From NCBI GenBank assembly GCA_017459865.1, contig JAFUCD010000004.1, forward strand, positions 1 to 64,000: a DNA stretch of 64,000 nucleotides, written 5' to 3'. The position numbers and the translations under genes are program-made. The notes below the pieces were generated by a model, which worked only from the letters and a program-made list of their open reading frames with translations, was not told the origin of the DNA and searched no databases. Shown here in pieces: positions 39,833 through 49,373 of this stretch. Within the stretch, counting starts at the first letter, position 1, and each line of letters starts with the position of its first letter. This DNA comes from Oscillospiraceae bacterium (GTDB taxonomy: Bacteria > Bacillota_A > Clostridia > Oscillospirales > Oscillospiraceae).

Positions 39833-41362
39833 ATGAAGGGAATGGAAACGGCAAAAACGCGCATCCGGCGCGAGGTGTTCACGGAGATCGCGCGGCTTGC
39901 GTACGAGGGCGGCGACTATGCCGCGGCGCTGCGCGAGCTGCCGTACAGGCTCGTGCCCGGCGAGGTGGGCGAAAACCGCGACAGCATCTTCACCGAGCGC
40001 GCCGTCATGGCGGAGCAGGTCCGCCTCGCGATGGGGCTTCCCTATCAGCGCGTGACGGAATACGCGCCCATCGAGGAGGGCATCGAAAAGGCGCTCAACC
40101 CCGAGAGCTACTATGAGCCGCCGCTGATGAACGTGATCAAGTTCGCCTGCAACAAATGCCCGGACAACGTCGTGCGGGTGACGGATATGTGCCAGGGCTG
40201 TCTGGAGCACCCCTGCATGGAGGTCTGCCCGAAGCAGGCGATCAGCCGCAAAAACGGCAGAGCCGTGATCGATCAGGACAAGTGCATCAAGTGCGGGCGC
40301 TGCATGCAGGAATGCAAGTTCCACGCCATCGTGCGGCTCGAGCGCCCCTGCCGCAAGGCCTGCGGCATCGACTGCATGAAGTCTGACGAGCTGGGCAGAG
40401 CCGACATCGACTATGACAAGTGCACCTCCTGCGGACAGTGTCTCGTGGCGTGCCCCTTCGGCGCGATCGCGGACAAGAGCCAGATCTTCCAGACGATCCA
40501 GTCCATCAAGCAGGGCGACGAGGTGTATGTCGCGCTCGCGCCCGCCTTCGTCGGGCAGTTCGGCCCCAAGGGCGTGCCGGAAAAGATGCGCTCGGCGTTC
40601 AAGGCGCTGGGCTTCACGGACGTGTACGAGGTCGCGATCGGCGCGGACCTGTGCGTGATCGAGGAGGCGGCGGACTTTTTGGAGGAGGTGCCCGAGAAGC
40701 ACAAATTCATGGTCACGAGCTGCTGCCCCGCGTGGAGCACGATGGTGAAGAAGATGTTCCCGCAGTTTACCGAGAACATCTCCGTCGCGATGACGCCGAT
40801 GGTGCTCACCGCGCGCATGATCAAGCGCCGCCACCCGGGCTGCAAGGTCGTGTTCGTCGGTCCCTGCGACGCGAAAAAGCTGGAGGCGCGCCGCCGCACG
40901 ATCCGCAGCGACGTGGACTTCGTGCTCACGTTCGAGGAGACGATGGGCATGTTCGAGGCCAAGGGCATCGACGACGTGTTCGCAGGCGAGGAAGCGCCGC
41001 TGAACGACGTGGCGCGCGACGGCAGGAACTTCGCCTTTGCCGGCGGCGTGGCGCAGGCGGTCGTGAACGCGATCCACGAGATGGAGCCCGACCGCGAGGT
41101 GAAGGTCGCGAACGCCGCGGGGCTCGCCGACTGCAGGAAGCTGCTGATGATGGCGAAGGCCGGAAAGTACGACGGCTATCTGCTCGAGGGCATGGCCTGC
41201 CCGGGCGGCTGCGTCAACGGCGCGGGCACGCTCCGCCAGCCGGAGAAGAGCACAAAGGCCGTGCAAGACTTCGCCGACAAGGCCGCGTTCACCTGCGCCA
41301 ACGACACACCGTATCTGGAGTATCTGCCCCTCATCGAAGAAAAGGGCAAGATCCGCAAATAA
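39833..41362 (+). CDS. [FeFe] hydrogenase (monomeric, group-B-like)
   Basis: A 509-residue iron-only hydrogenase. The N-terminal half carries several 4Fe-4S ferredoxin motifs (CQGCLEHPCMEVCP, CIKCGRCMQEC, CTSCGQCLVACP) plus extra cysteines. The H-cluster motifs are complete: L1 TSCCPAW (295-301), L2 GPCDAKK (343-349) and L3 EGMACPGGC (452-460). It interconverts protons and hydrogen with ferredoxin. The absence of a [2Fe-2S] N-terminus and the layout suit group B, common in Clostridia; the physiological direction is not known. ATG 39833 follows GGGAGGT. It is divergent from cooC. Maturases HydE, HydF and HydG are not in the window. Confidence 0.92.
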   Translation: MKGMETAKTRIRREVFTEIARLAYEGGDYAAALRELPYRLVPGEVGENRDSIFTERAVMAEQVRLAMGLPYQRVTEYAPIEEGIEKALNPESYYEPPLMNVIKFACNKCPDNVVRVTDMCQGCLEHPCMEVCPKQAISRKNGRAVIDQDKCIKCGRCMQECKFHAIVRLERPCRKACGIDCMKSDELGRADIDYDKCTSCGQCLVACPFGAIADKSQIFQTIQSIKQGDEVYVALAPAFVGQFGPKGVPEKMRSAFKALGFTDVYEVAIGADLCVIEEAADFLEEVPEKHKFMVTSCCPAWSTMVKKMFPQFTENISVAMTPMVLTARMIKRRHPGCKVVFVGPCDAKKLEARRRTIRSDVDFVLTFEETMGMFEAKGIDDVFAGEEAPLNDVARDGRNFAFAGGVAQAVVNAIHEMEPDREVKVANAAGLADCRKLLMMAKAGKYDGYLLEGMACPGGCVNGAGTLRQPEKSTKAVQDFADKAAFTCANDTPYLEYLPLIEEKGKIRK

Positions 41363-41387
41363 ACGCGTTCCTCGCAGGCCGTCCGGC

Positions 41388-41416
41388 TTGCGGGGAAACT
41401 ATTTCTGTGCTAAACT
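41388..41416 (+). promoter_or_regulatory. Promoter of proC
   Basis: TTGCGG (41388-41393) and TAAACT (41411-41416) are 17 bases apart, 32 bases before the proC ATG. Confidence 0.6.
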
Positions 41417-41447
41417 CAGAGCATGATTCTGAAAGGGGCAATCACCT

Positions 41448-42242
41448 ATGAAATACGGCTTTATCGGATTGGGGAACATGGCGGGCGCCATCCTGCGCGG
41501 GATGCACCGCAGCGGGGGCTTTGCACGCGACGAGATCCTGGGCTACAACCGCACCGCCGCCAAGACAGAGGCGCTGCGCGACGAGATCGGACTGATCCCA
41601 TGCGCGAGCGCGAAGGATGTGGCGGAGAACGCGGACGTGCTGGTGCTGGCGGTGAAGCCGCAGATGATGCCCGACGTGCTGCCCGAGATCCGCGACGCCG
41701 TGACGCCGGAAACGCTCGTGATCTCCATCGCGGCGGGCAAGCCCACGACCTATTATGAGGAGATCTTTACTGAGGGCGTGCCGGTCGTGCGCGTGATGCC
41801 GAACATCAACGCGAAGGTCGGGCTCTCGGCAACCGCCGTCTGCGCGGGAAAAAACGCCACGGAAGCACATCTGGAGCTCGCGCGCAAGCTCTTTTCCGCC
41901 GTCGGCACGGTGTATACGCGCAAGGAAGAGCAGTTTCCCGCGTTCAGCGCCATCGCGGGCGCCTCGGGCGCGTTCGTGCACCTTTACATCGACGCGCTGG
42001 CCTCCGCGGGCGTGAAGGCGGGGTTCGCCCGTCCGTTTGCCGAGGAGCTGGCGTGCCAGACCGTGCTGGGCAGCGCGATGCTCACGCACCGGAGCGACAA
42101 GCACCCCATCGCCCTGATGGACGAGGTCTGCTCCCCCGGCGGCACAACGATCGAGGGCGTGCACACGCTCAAGCGTCTCGGCTTTGAGACCGCGATCCAG
42201 CAGGCGGTGACAGCCATCATCGAGAAGGACAAAACACTTTGA
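41448..42242 (+). CDS. proC: Pyrroline-5-carboxylate reductase
   Basis: A 264-residue enzyme for the last step of proline synthesis, reduction of pyrroline-5-carboxylate with NAD(P)H. The Rossmann start GFIGLGNMAGAILRG, the VLAVKPQ motif, RVMPNINAKVG, the GAFVHLYIDALASAGVKAG helix and the C-terminal CSPGGTTIEGVHTL signature are all intact. It is monocistronic with its own promoter and no other proline genes nearby. Confidence 0.96.
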   Translation: MKYGFIGLGNMAGAILRGMHRSGGFARDEILGYNRTAAKTEALRDEIGLIPCASAKDVAENADVLVLAVKPQMMPDVLPEIRDAVTPETLVISIAAGKPTTYYEEIFTEGVPVVRVMPNINAKVGLSATAVCAGKNATEAHLELARKLFSAVGTVYTRKEEQFPAFSAIAGASGAFVHLYIDALASAGVKAGFARPFAEELACQTVLGSAMLTHRSDKHPIALMDEVCSPGGTTIEGVHTLKRLGFETAIQQAVTAIIEKDKTL

Positions 42243-42243
42243 T

Positions 42244-42285
42244 AAGCACCGACCCGGACGCTTTTCCGCGTCCGGGTCGATGCTT
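42244..42285. terminator. Hairpin between converging proC and hisJ
   Basis: CGACCCGGACGC pairs with GCGTCCGGGTCG, extended by AAGCA/TGCTT. No T run follows on either strand, so it may work as a Rho-assisted or protective hairpin. Confidence 0.6.
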
Positions 42286-43093
42286 ACAGTTCGGCCGGGG
42301 CAAAGCCCTGATCCGTCAGGATATACACATGGTCAAAGCCCGCGGCTTTGGCCTTTTTTTCCGCCTCCGGGAAGCCGAACGCGACGGTATCGGCCGCGTG
42401 AGAATCTGACGAGAGGATCAGCCTTCCGCCCATCTCGCGCAGGGCGCAGAGCAAATACGCCTCCGGATAGAAATCCGTTCGATAGCCCCGGCTGACGGCG
42501 CCGGTGTTGAGCTCAAAAAGCTTGCCCGCCCGGACGAGCGACTCCATCGCGTCCAGCGCCGCGCGGCGATAGGCGGGAGAGGCCGTGTCATAGAGCGGCT
42601 CCGGCTCATTGAACTTGGTGACGAGGTCGAAGTGCCCAACGATGTCCGCCTCGGAGATATCGGCGATGGAGCGCACGAGCGAGAAATAGTGCGCCGCCGC
42701 GGCGTCCTTGTCGCCGTGGAACGCGCCGTCGATCATCGCCTGCGCGCGCTCTCTCGTGTGATCGACCGCCCAGCGCTTCCCGGCAAAGTCGATGGCGTGC
42801 ACGGAGGCGATCACATAGTCAAAGCCCGAAAAATCCGGCTCGGAGACGAGGTCATATTCCAGCCCCGTATACACCGTGATGCGCCCGGCATAGACCTGCT
42901 TCAGCCGCGCCATCTCCGCACGGAAGGCGTCCATGCGCCAGGCCGGGACCGTCCACGGCTCGTGCGGCATGGGGCTGTGGGCGCTGACGCCAAAGCTCGT
43001 GAGCCCGGCGGCGATGGCGCCGAGCACCATCTCCTCGCAGGTCGCGGCACCGTCGTCAAAGCGGCTGTGCGCGTGCAGATTCTGGCGGATCAT
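42284..43093 (-). CDS. hisJ: Histidinol-phosphatase, PHP family (HisJ/HisK)
   Basis: A 269-residue PHP-fold phosphatase that hydrolyses histidinol phosphate. Metal-binding motifs: [10 protein letters not shown] at the start, [24 protein letters not shown] and the [13 protein letters not shown] end. It is the last gene of the histidine operon and overlaps hisIE by four bases. It supplies the phosphatase step that the short HisB in this operon lacks. Confidence 0.92.
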   Translation of the reverse strand: MIRQNLHAHSRFDDGAATCEEMVLGAIAAGLTSFGVSAHSPMPHEPWTVPAWRMDAFRAEMARLKQVYAGRITVYTGLEYDLVSEPDFSGFDYVIASVHAIDFAGKRWAVDHTRERAQAMIDGAFHGDKDAAAAHYFSLVRSIADISEADIVGHFDLVTKFNEPEPLYDTASPAYRRAALDAMESLVRAGKLFELNTGAVSRGYRTDFYPEAYLLCALREMGGRLILSSDSHAADTVAFGFPEAEKKAKAAGFDHVYILTDQGFAPAEL

Positions 43094-43737
43094 ACCATCT
43101 TCTCCTGTTTGACCTTTTTGTCGATGACGTGGCGCGACGCCATCTCGGCTTTGATCTCATCGAGCGAGATGCCCATGTCGAGCATGAGCACCATCGCGTG
43201 GTACATGAGGTCGCCAAGCTCATAGACCGTGTTCGCGCGGTCGTCGTCCTTGGCGGCGATGATGACCTCGGTGGCCTCCTCGCCGATTTTTTTCAGGATC
43301 TTGTCGCGCCCCTTTTCAAAGAGGTAGGAGGTATAGGACCCCTCCTTCGGCGCTTCCTTCCGGCCCTGCAGCAGATCCATCAGATCCTGATACTGAAAGC
43401 CCGGCTGCGCCTCACCCTCGAAAACGGGATTGAAAAAACAGCTCTCCGCGCCCGTATGGCAGGCGGGCCCGGCCTTGCGCACCTCGACGACGAGAGCGTC
43501 CATGTCGCAGTCCGCCGTGATGGAGACGAGGCGCTGCACGTTGCCGCTCGTCTCGCCCTTGCGCCAGAGCGTCTGCCGCGAGCGGCTGAAAAAGCAGGTG
43601 CGCCCCTCTTCCATGGAGATACGCAGGCTCTCGGCGTTCATGTACGCGAGCGTGAGCACCTGCTTCGTCTCCGTATCGACCACGATCGCGGGGATGAGTC
43701 CGCGGTCGTCAAATTTCAGTTCGTCAATGTTCAGCAT
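43090..43737 (-). CDS. hisIE: Bifunctional phosphoribosyl-AMP cyclohydrolase/phosphoribosyl-ATP pyrophosphatase
   Basis: A 215-residue fusion. Residues 1-110 are the HisI cyclohydrolase ([24 protein letters not shown], with the zinc-site cysteines in [11 protein letters not shown] and GPACHTG); residues 115-205 are HisE ([22 protein letters not shown]). They perform steps 2 and 3 of histidine synthesis. It begins three bases after hisF. Confidence 0.96.
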   Translation of the reverse strand: MLNIDELKFDDRGLIPAIVVDTETKQVLTLAYMNAESLRISMEEGRTCFFSRSRQTLWRKGETSGNVQRLVSITADCDMDALVVEVRKAGPACHTGAESCFFNPVFEGEAQPGFQYQDLMDLLQGRKEAPKEGSYTSYLFEKGRDKILKKIGEEATEVIIAAKDDDRANTVYELGDLMYHAMVLMLDMGISLDEIKAEMASRHVIDKKVKQEKMV

Positions 43738-43740
43738 GGT

Positions 43741-44499
43741 TTATCTCCTTACCAGAATCCCGTTTTCGGAAAGCGTGTCCTTCAGCGCCGCGATCTCGAC
43801 CTCGCCGAAGTGGAAGATCGAGGCCGCAAGCCCCGCGTCCACCTTCGGCAGCGTCTGGAAAAGCGTCACGAAGTCCTGCGCGCAGCCCGCGCCGCCCGAG
43901 GCGATGACGGGCACCGACACGGCATTGCACACGGCGTCGAGCATTTCGAGGTCGAAGCCCTGTTTTACGCCATCGGTGTCGATGGAGTTCAGGACGATCT
44001 CGCCCGCGCCGTCGCCGACGCCGCGGCGGATCCACTCAATGGCGTCGAGCCCCGTGTCCTCGCGTCCGCCCTTGGCAAAGACGCGAAACTGCCCGTCCAC
44101 GCGCTTGGCGTCCACGGAGAGGACGACACACTGGTCACCGTAGCGCTTCGCCGCCGCGCCGATGAGACTCGGATCGCGGATCGCGCCGGAATTGACGCTG
44201 ACCTTGTCCGCGCCGCATTTGAGCACGCGGTCGAAGTCCGCGACGGTGTTGATGCCGCCGCCGACCGTGAGCGGGATGAAGATCGTCGCCGCCACGCGCG
44301 TGAGGATGTCGGTGAACAGCGCGCGCCCCTCGTGCGAGGCCGTGATATCGTAAAACACGAGCTCGTCCGCGCCGGCCTCGGAATAGTATGCCGCGAGCTT
44401 CACGGGATCGGACACGTCGTTCAGTCCCAGGAAGTTCACGCCCTTGACGACCCTGCCGTCCTTCACGTCCAGACAGGGGATGATACGTTTTGTGATCAT
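43741..44499 (-). CDS. hisF: Imidazole glycerol phosphate synthase, cyclase subunit HisF
   Basis: A 252-residue TIM barrel that uses ammonia from HisH to form imidazole glycerol phosphate and AICAR. RIIPCLDVKDGRVVKGVNF near the start (catalytic Asp11 region), FIPLTVGGGI, and VIASGGAG are conserved. Overlaps hisA by four bases. Confidence 0.97.
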   Translation of the reverse strand: MITKRIIPCLDVKDGRVVKGVNFLGLNDVSDPVKLAAYYSEAGADELVFYDITASHEGRALFTDILTRVAATIFIPLTVGGGINTVADFDRVLKCGADKVSVNSGAIRDPSLIGAAAKRYGDQCVVLSVDAKRVDGQFRVFAKGGREDTGLDAIEWIRRGVGDGAGEIVLNSIDTDGVKQGFDLEMLDAVCNAVSVPVIASGGAGCAQDFVTLFQTLPKVDAGLAASIFHFGEVEIAALKDTLSENGILVRR

Positions 44500-45209
44500 T
44501 TCGCCGCCTCCAATGCTTCCTTCAGATCCACGGCGCCGGTGTAGTACGCCTTGCCGAGGATCGCACCGTAGAGGTTCGATGCGCGCAGGGCGCGGATATC
44601 ATCGAGCGAGGACACGCCGCCGGAGGCGACGATGTCCATCGAAAACGTCTTATTCAGCCGCTCGTACAGGGCGCGGTTCGTGCCCTGCATGGCGCCGTCG
44701 CGGGAGATGTCCGTGACGATGATGGTCTGCACGCCGAGCGCTTCCAGCTCGGCGCAGAAGGTCTCGCAGGCGACGCTGCTCGTCTCCGTCCAGCCGTGTG
44801 TCGCGACAAAGCCGTCGCGGATATCGACGCCGACGGCGATCTTTTCGGCATATTGCGCGATCATCCGCTCCAAGAACGCACGGTCGCGCAGCGCCGCCGT
44901 GCCGAGGATGACGCGGCTGACGCCCGCGTCGAGACAGCGCGCAACGGTATCGTCCGAACGGACGCCGCCGCCGATCTCGACCTTGAGCCTTCCGGCGCGC
45001 GCCACCGCCGCCACGCTTTCAAAATTCGGCGTCGCGCCGACCTTCGCGCCCTCGAGATCCACCATGTGGACCCATTCGGCGCCCGCATCGGCAAAGGCCG
45101 CGGCAAAATCCGCCGCGTTTTCGCCGTAGACGGTCATGTTTTCATAGTCTCCGCGCAGCAGGCGCACGGCCTTGCCGGCGTAGAGATCGATCGCGGGAAG
45201 CAGGATCAT
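44496..45209 (-). CDS. hisA: ProFAR isomerase HisA
   Basis: A 237-residue TIM-barrel isomerase (1-(5-phosphoribosyl)-5-[(5-phosphoribosylamino)methylideneamino]imidazole-4-carboxamide isomerase). LLPAIDLYAGKAVRLLRGD holds the catalytic Asp; VEIGGGVRSDDTV, TDISRDGAMQGTN and DIVASGGVSSLDDIRAL follow. Overlaps hisH and hisF. Confidence 0.97.
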   Translation of the reverse strand: MILLPAIDLYAGKAVRLLRGDYENMTVYGENAADFAAAFADAGAEWVHMVDLEGAKVGATPNFESVAAVARAGRLKVEIGGGVRSDDTVARCLDAGVSRVILGTAALRDRAFLERMIAQYAEKIAVGVDIRDGFVATHGWTETSSVACETFCAELEALGVQTIIVTDISRDGAMQGTNRALYERLNKTFSMDIVASGGVSSLDDIRALRASNLYGAILGKAYYTGAVDLKEALEAAK

Positions 45210-45829
45210 ACGGGCGTCTCCATTTCACAAAAGGCTCTCAGGATGTTCAGACCCACGCTGCCGCTCTTCTCCGGGTGGAACTGGCAGCCCATGACGTTGC
45301 CGCGCGCGACGACGGCGGTCACGTCGACGCCGTATTCCGCCGTGGCGAGCGTGTATTCCGCGCAATTCACGGCATAAAAGCTGTGGACGAAGTACACGCA
45401 GTCGCCCGCGCGGGTGTATTTCAGCAGCGGGTGGTCCGGTGCGCTCAGTTTCAAGGCGTTCCAGCCGATGTGCGGCACCTTCAGCCCCTCGGGCAGGACG
45501 GGCGTCAGATCCACGACCGTTCCGGGGATCAGCCCCAGCCCGGCGTGCTCGCCGTACTCCATGCTCTTGTCAAACAGCAGCTGCATGCCGAGGCAGATGC
45601 CGAGCAGGGGCTTGCCCGCTTGGGACTCGGCGAGCACCGTTTCGCGCAGGCCGGAGGCGGCAAGCTTGTCCGCCGCGTCGCCGAACGCGCCGACGCCGGG
45701 CAGGATGATCCGGTCGGCTGCGCGCAGCGCGTCCGCGTCGCCCGTGACGACAGCCTCCGCCCCGATGGCGGCGAGGGAGCTTTTCAGCGAAAAAAGATTG
45801 CCAACGCCGTAGTCAACGATCGCGATCAT
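45206..45829 (-). CDS. hisH: Imidazole glycerol phosphate synthase, glutaminase subunit HisH
   Basis: A 207-residue class I glutamine amidotransferase feeding ammonia to HisF. VDYGVGNLFSLKSSL at the start, the nucleophile elbow LLGICLGMQLLF with the catalytic Cys, and GCQFHPEKSG with the His-x-Glu pair are present. It starts two bases before the hisB stop region, within the tightly packed operon. Confidence 0.97.
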   Translation of the reverse strand: MIAIVDYGVGNLFSLKSSLAAIGAEAVVTGDADALRAADRIILPGVGAFGDAADKLAASGLRETVLAESQAGKPLLGICLGMQLLFDKSMEYGEHAGLGLIPGTVVDLTPVLPEGLKVPHIGWNALKLSAPDHPLLKYTRAGDCVYFVHSFYAVNCAEYTLATAEYGVDVTAVVARGNVMGCQFHPEKSGSVGLNILRAFCEMETPV

Positions 45830-45830
45830 A

Positions 45831-46418
45831 TCACAGCACTCCTTTGGTACTCGGCAGCGCGTCCGCGAGCGCGGGATCGATGCTGACGGCCTCGGAAAGC
45901 GCGCGGGCGAAGGCCTTGAACGCGCCCTCGATGATGTGGTGAGAATTCGTGCCGTCGAGCTGCTTGAAGTGCAGCGTCAACCCCGCCTCGCGGCAGAGGG
46001 CGGCGAAGAATTCCTCCACGAGCTCGGTGTCAAATGTGCCAACCTTCTCCGTCGGGATCGCGAGCCCATAGCGCAGGCAGCAGCGCCCGGAGAGATCGAG
46101 CGCGCAGAGGATCAGCGCCTCGTCCATCGGCAGGATCCGCTGCCCGTAGCGGCGGACGCCGCGCTTGTCGCCCAGCGCCTCCCTGAGCGCCATGCCGAGC
46201 GCGATGCCCACGTCCTCCACGCTGTGATGATCGTCAACGAACGTGTCGCCGACGCAGCGCACCGCGAGATCGAACCGCCCGTGCGCGGCAAAGAGCGTCA
46301 GCATGTGGTCGAGAAACCCCACGCCGATGCTCACATCGGCGCTGCCCGTGCCGTCCAGCGCGAGCGTGAGCGAAATTTCGGTCTCGGCGGTCTTGCGGTC
46401 GATGGTCGCGGTTCTCAT
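45831..46418 (-). CDS. hisB: Imidazoleglycerol-phosphate dehydratase HisB
   Basis: A 195-residue monofunctional dehydratase, without the N-terminal phosphatase domain of enteric HisB. GVGFLDHMLTLFAAHG, DDHHSVEDVGIALG and SHHIIEGAFKAFARAL carry the manganese-binding histidines. ATG 46418 is chosen as the family start; it overlaps the end of hisC by four bases. Confidence 0.96.
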   Translation of the reverse strand: MRTATIDRKTAETEISLTLALDGTGSADVSIGVGFLDHMLTLFAAHGRFDLAVRCVGDTFVDDHHSVEDVGIALGMALREALGDKRGVRRYGQRILPMDEALILCALDLSGRCCLRYGLAIPTEKVGTFDTELVEEFFAALCREAGLTLHFKQLDGTNSHHIIEGAFKAFARALSEAVSIDPALADALPSTKGVL

Positions 46419-47482
46419 GTCGTCGTCTCCTTCCTCATGTCGTCGATGGCGGCGAGCAGCGCGTCCATCTGTTCCCGGGTGCCGATCGTGATCCGGCACC
46501 ACGGCGCGATGCGCGGCTTGTCCCAATGGCGGATCAGCACGCCGCGCGCCTTCAGCCCGCGGTAGAGGTCGCCGCCGGAGCAGAAGCCCGGGCGCGCGAA
46601 CAGGAAATTCGCCGCCGAGGGCAGCACCGTGAAGCCGCGCTTTTGCAGCTCCGAGGCCGTATAGTCGCGGTTTTCGACGATGGTCTGCGCGTTGCGCATG
46701 TAATACGCGTCGTCCGCAATGGCGGCGGCGCCGCAGGCGGCGGTCATGCGGTTGACATTATAGGGGTTCGTGGAATATTTGATCGTGTTCAGGTCGCGGA
46801 TCAGCGCGGCATTGCCGACGCCGAAGCCGAGTCTGCCGCCCGCGAGCGAGCGGGATTTGGAAAACGTCTGCGTGACGAGCAGGTTTTCATATTTGTGCAC
46901 GAGCGGAACGCAGCTCACGCCGCCGAAATCCACATACGCCTCGTCGATGATGACGACGTGATCCGGATTCGTCCGCACGATGCGCTCGATCTCCGATACC
47001 GGCAGGAGCCTGCCCGTCGGGGCGTTCGGGTTCGCGAGCACGACATTCGCCCCCACACCGCAGTAGTCGCTGACGCTTATTTGAAAATCCTCTGTCAGCG
47101 GGATCTCCCGCAGCGGCACATGGTTCAGCGCCGCGAACACGGGATAAAACCCGTAGGTGATGTCCGGGCAGACAAAGCCGTTGTTCTCATCGCCGAAGGC
47201 CATAAAAGCAAAATTTAAAATTTCGTCCGAGCCGTTTGTCAGGAGCACCATGTCCGGCGTGACGCCGTAGCGCTCCGCCACGGCCTTCGTGGCAAGGGTA
47301 CTCTCGGGGTCGGAATAGAGCTGCAGCCGCTCCGCCTCCGCGGCCGCGACTTTGACGACGGCGGGCGACGGCGGGAAGGGGCTTTCGTTTGTGTTGAGCT
47401 TCACATACCGCCGATCCTGCGGCTGCTCGCCGGGGGTATAGGCGGCGAGGAAGGCGTGACGCGTGCTGAAAAATCTGCTCAT
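46415..47482 (-). CDS. hisC: Histidinol-phosphate aminotransferase HisC
   Basis: A 355-residue class I/II PLP aminotransferase. KLNTNESPFPPSP near the start, NPNAPTGRLLP, DEAYVDF and TFSKSRSLAGGRLGFG with the PLP lysine are typical of HisC. ATG 47482 overlaps the hisD stop; the longer frame lies inside hisD and is not used. Confidence 0.96.
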   Translation of the reverse strand: MSRFFSTRHAFLAAYTPGEQPQDRRYVKLNTNESPFPPSPAVVKVAAAEAERLQLYSDPESTLATKAVAERYGVTPDMVLLTNGSDEILNFAFMAFGDENNGFVCPDITYGFYPVFAALNHVPLREIPLTEDFQISVSDYCGVGANVVLANPNAPTGRLLPVSEIERIVRTNPDHVVIIDEAYVDFGGVSCVPLVHKYENLLVTQTFSKSRSLAGGRLGFGVGNAALIRDLNTIKYSTNPYNVNRMTAACGAAAIADDAYYMRNAQTIVENRDYTASELQKRGFTVLPSAANFLFARPGFCSGGDLYRGLKARGVLIRHWDKPRIAPWCRITIGTREQMDALLAAIDDMRKETTT

Positions 47483-48759
47483 TTCGCTTCTCCGAATCGA
47501 ATGCCGACGCTCCGCGCGTGGCCTCTGAGGCCCTCCTCCTCCGCGAAGAGCATGAGCGCGTCCTTGACGTCCTCCAATGCCTCGGCAGAGTAATAGGTGT
47601 ACTGGCTTTTCTTCACGAAATCGTCCACGCTGAGGGGGCTGCCGAATTTTGCCGTGCCGGTGGTGGGCAGGGTGTGGTTCGGGCCGGCGAGATAGTCGCC
47701 CAGCGCCTCGGGCGCGTGCTTGCCGAGGAAGATGGAGCCCGCGTTTTCGACCTTGCCGAGCCAGGAAAACGCGTCGTCGAGGCAGATCTCCAGATGCTCG
47801 GGCGCGATCTCGTTTGCGCACGCGATGGCGTCGTCCAGATTTTCCGCGATGACGATCTTGCCGTTGTTCTCGATGCTGGCGCGGGCGATGTCCTCGCGCG
47901 GGAGCAGCCGCAATTGCCGCTCCAGCTCCTGCGCGACGGCCTCGGCGAGCGGGCGCGAGTCCGTGACGAGCACGCTCGTCGCCATGACGTCGTGCTCCGC
48001 CTGCGCGAGCATGTCCGCCGCGACGACGGCGGGGTCGTTCGTGTCGTCCGCGACGATGAGCACCTCGCTCGGCCCGGCGATCGTATCGATGGCGACGGTG
48101 CCGAAGACCTGCTTTTTCGCCTCGGCAACGTAGGCGTTGCCGGGGCCGACGATCTTATCCACCTTCGGGACGCTCTCGGTGCCGTAGGCCAGCGCCGCGA
48201 CCGCCTGCGCGCCGCCGAGCTTATAGATCCGATCCACGCCCGCGATCTTCGCCGCCGCGAGAATGGCGGGGTCGATCCTCCCGTCGGGGCCCGGCGGCGT
48301 CGTGATGACGAGCATGCCGCAGCCCGCGAGCTTCGCGGGGACGCAGTTCATGAGAAGCGACGAGGGATACGCCGCCGTGCCGTTCGGCACATAGAGCCCC
48401 ACACGGGCGATCGGCGTGACCTTCTGCCCGAGCACGACGCCGTTCGGGCGCGTCATGACAAAGCCCGGGCGGATCTGGTTGCGGTGGCATTCGGCGATGT
48501 TGTCGTGCGCCAGCTGCAGGACGGCGCGGTATTCCGCGCTCACGGCGGCAAACGCCTCTTCGATCTCCTCGTCCGTGACGAGCAGCGAATCGAGCTTTGC
48601 GCCGTCGAATTTTTCGGTGAGGCGATAGAGCGCCGCGTCGCCGTTTTCCTTCACGTCGCGGAGGATCTCCGCCACGACCGGCCCCACATCCGTGAACAGG
48701 GGGCTGCGGATAAAAAGCGTTTCGTTCGGCACGGCGCCGTATTCAAACATGCGGATCAT
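47479..48759 (-). CDS. hisD: Histidinol dehydrogenase HisD
   Basis: A 426-residue zinc enzyme that makes the last two oxidations of histidine synthesis with NAD. PNGTAAYPSSLLMNCVPAKLAG, KIVGPGNAYVAEAKKQVFG, DTIAGPSEVLIVAD, AEHD and the C-terminal NHTLPTTGTAKFGSPLSVDDFVK are conserved. ATG 48759 overlaps the hisG stop (ATGA). Confidence 0.97.
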   Translation of the reverse strand: MIRMFEYGAVPNETLFIRSPLFTDVGPVVAEILRDVKENGDAALYRLTEKFDGAKLDSLLVTDEEIEEAFAAVSAEYRAVLQLAHDNIAECHRNQIRPGFVMTRPNGVVLGQKVTPIARVGLYVPNGTAAYPSSLLMNCVPAKLAGCGMLVITTPPGPDGRIDPAILAAAKIAGVDRIYKLGGAQAVAALAYGTESVPKVDKIVGPGNAYVAEAKKQVFGTVAIDTIAGPSEVLIVADDTNDPAVVAADMLAQAEHDVMATSVLVTDSRPLAEAVAQELERQLRLLPREDIARASIENNGKIVIAENLDDAIACANEIAPEHLEICLDDAFSWLGKVENAGSIFLGKHAPEALGDYLAGPNHTLPTTGTAKFGSPLSVDDFVKKSQYTYYSAEALEDVKDALMLFAEEEGLRGHARSVGIRFGEAK

Positions 48760-49373
48760 GTTGCATTCTCCAGTCTTTTGCACATGGTTTGGATCTCATC
48801 ATAGTGGAACTGATAGCTCGCGGTGTTGGCGATGAACCGCGCGGAAATGGGAACGATGGTCTCGAGCGGGGCCAGCCCGTTTTCCTGCAGCGTCTTGCCC
48901 GTCTCGACGATGTCCACGATCACGTCTGAGAGCCCCAGCAGCGGGGCGATCTCGATGGAGCCGTGGAGCTTGATGATCCTGATCTCCCGGCTGCACGCGG
49001 CATAGTGCGCGCGGGCGATGTTCGGAAACTTCGTCGCGACGCGCAGCGTGCGGGACGTGTCGTCCCGGAAGTCCTTCGGCCCGGCGACGCACATGCGGCA
49101 TTTGCCCATGCCGAGATCCAGAAGCTCATAGACCTCGGGGCTGTACTCCAGCAGGATGTCCTTGCCCGCGACGCCGACGTCCGCCGCGCCGCGCTCGACA
49201 TAGATCGGCACGTCCGACGGCTTGACCCAGAAATACCGCACGCCGGTCTCAGGGTTTTCAAACGTGAGACGGCGGGTGTCCTCCAGGACCTCGGGACAGG
49301 CATAACCCGCGCGCGCCATGCGCGCATAGACCTTTTCGCCGAGGCGTCCCTTCGGCAGCGCAACGTTCAGCAT
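48756..49373 (-). CDS. hisG: ATP phosphoribosyltransferase HisG, short form
   Basis: A 205-residue HisG lacking the C-terminal regulatory domain; the short form needs HisZ for activity and feedback control. NVALPKGRLGEKV at the start, DVGVAGKDILLEY and DVIVDIVETGKTL near the PRPP site are intact. It catalyses the first committed step. It overlaps hisZ by seven bases. Confidence 0.96.
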   Translation of the reverse strand: MLNVALPKGRLGEKVYARMARAGYACPEVLEDTRRLTFENPETGVRYFWVKPSDVPIYVERGAADVGVAGKDILLEYSPEVYELLDLGMGKCRMCVAGPKDFRDDTSRTLRVATKFPNIARAHYAACSREIRIIKLHGSIEIAPLLGLSDVIVDIVETGKTLQENGLAPLETIVPISARFIANTASYQFHYDEIQTMCKRLENAT

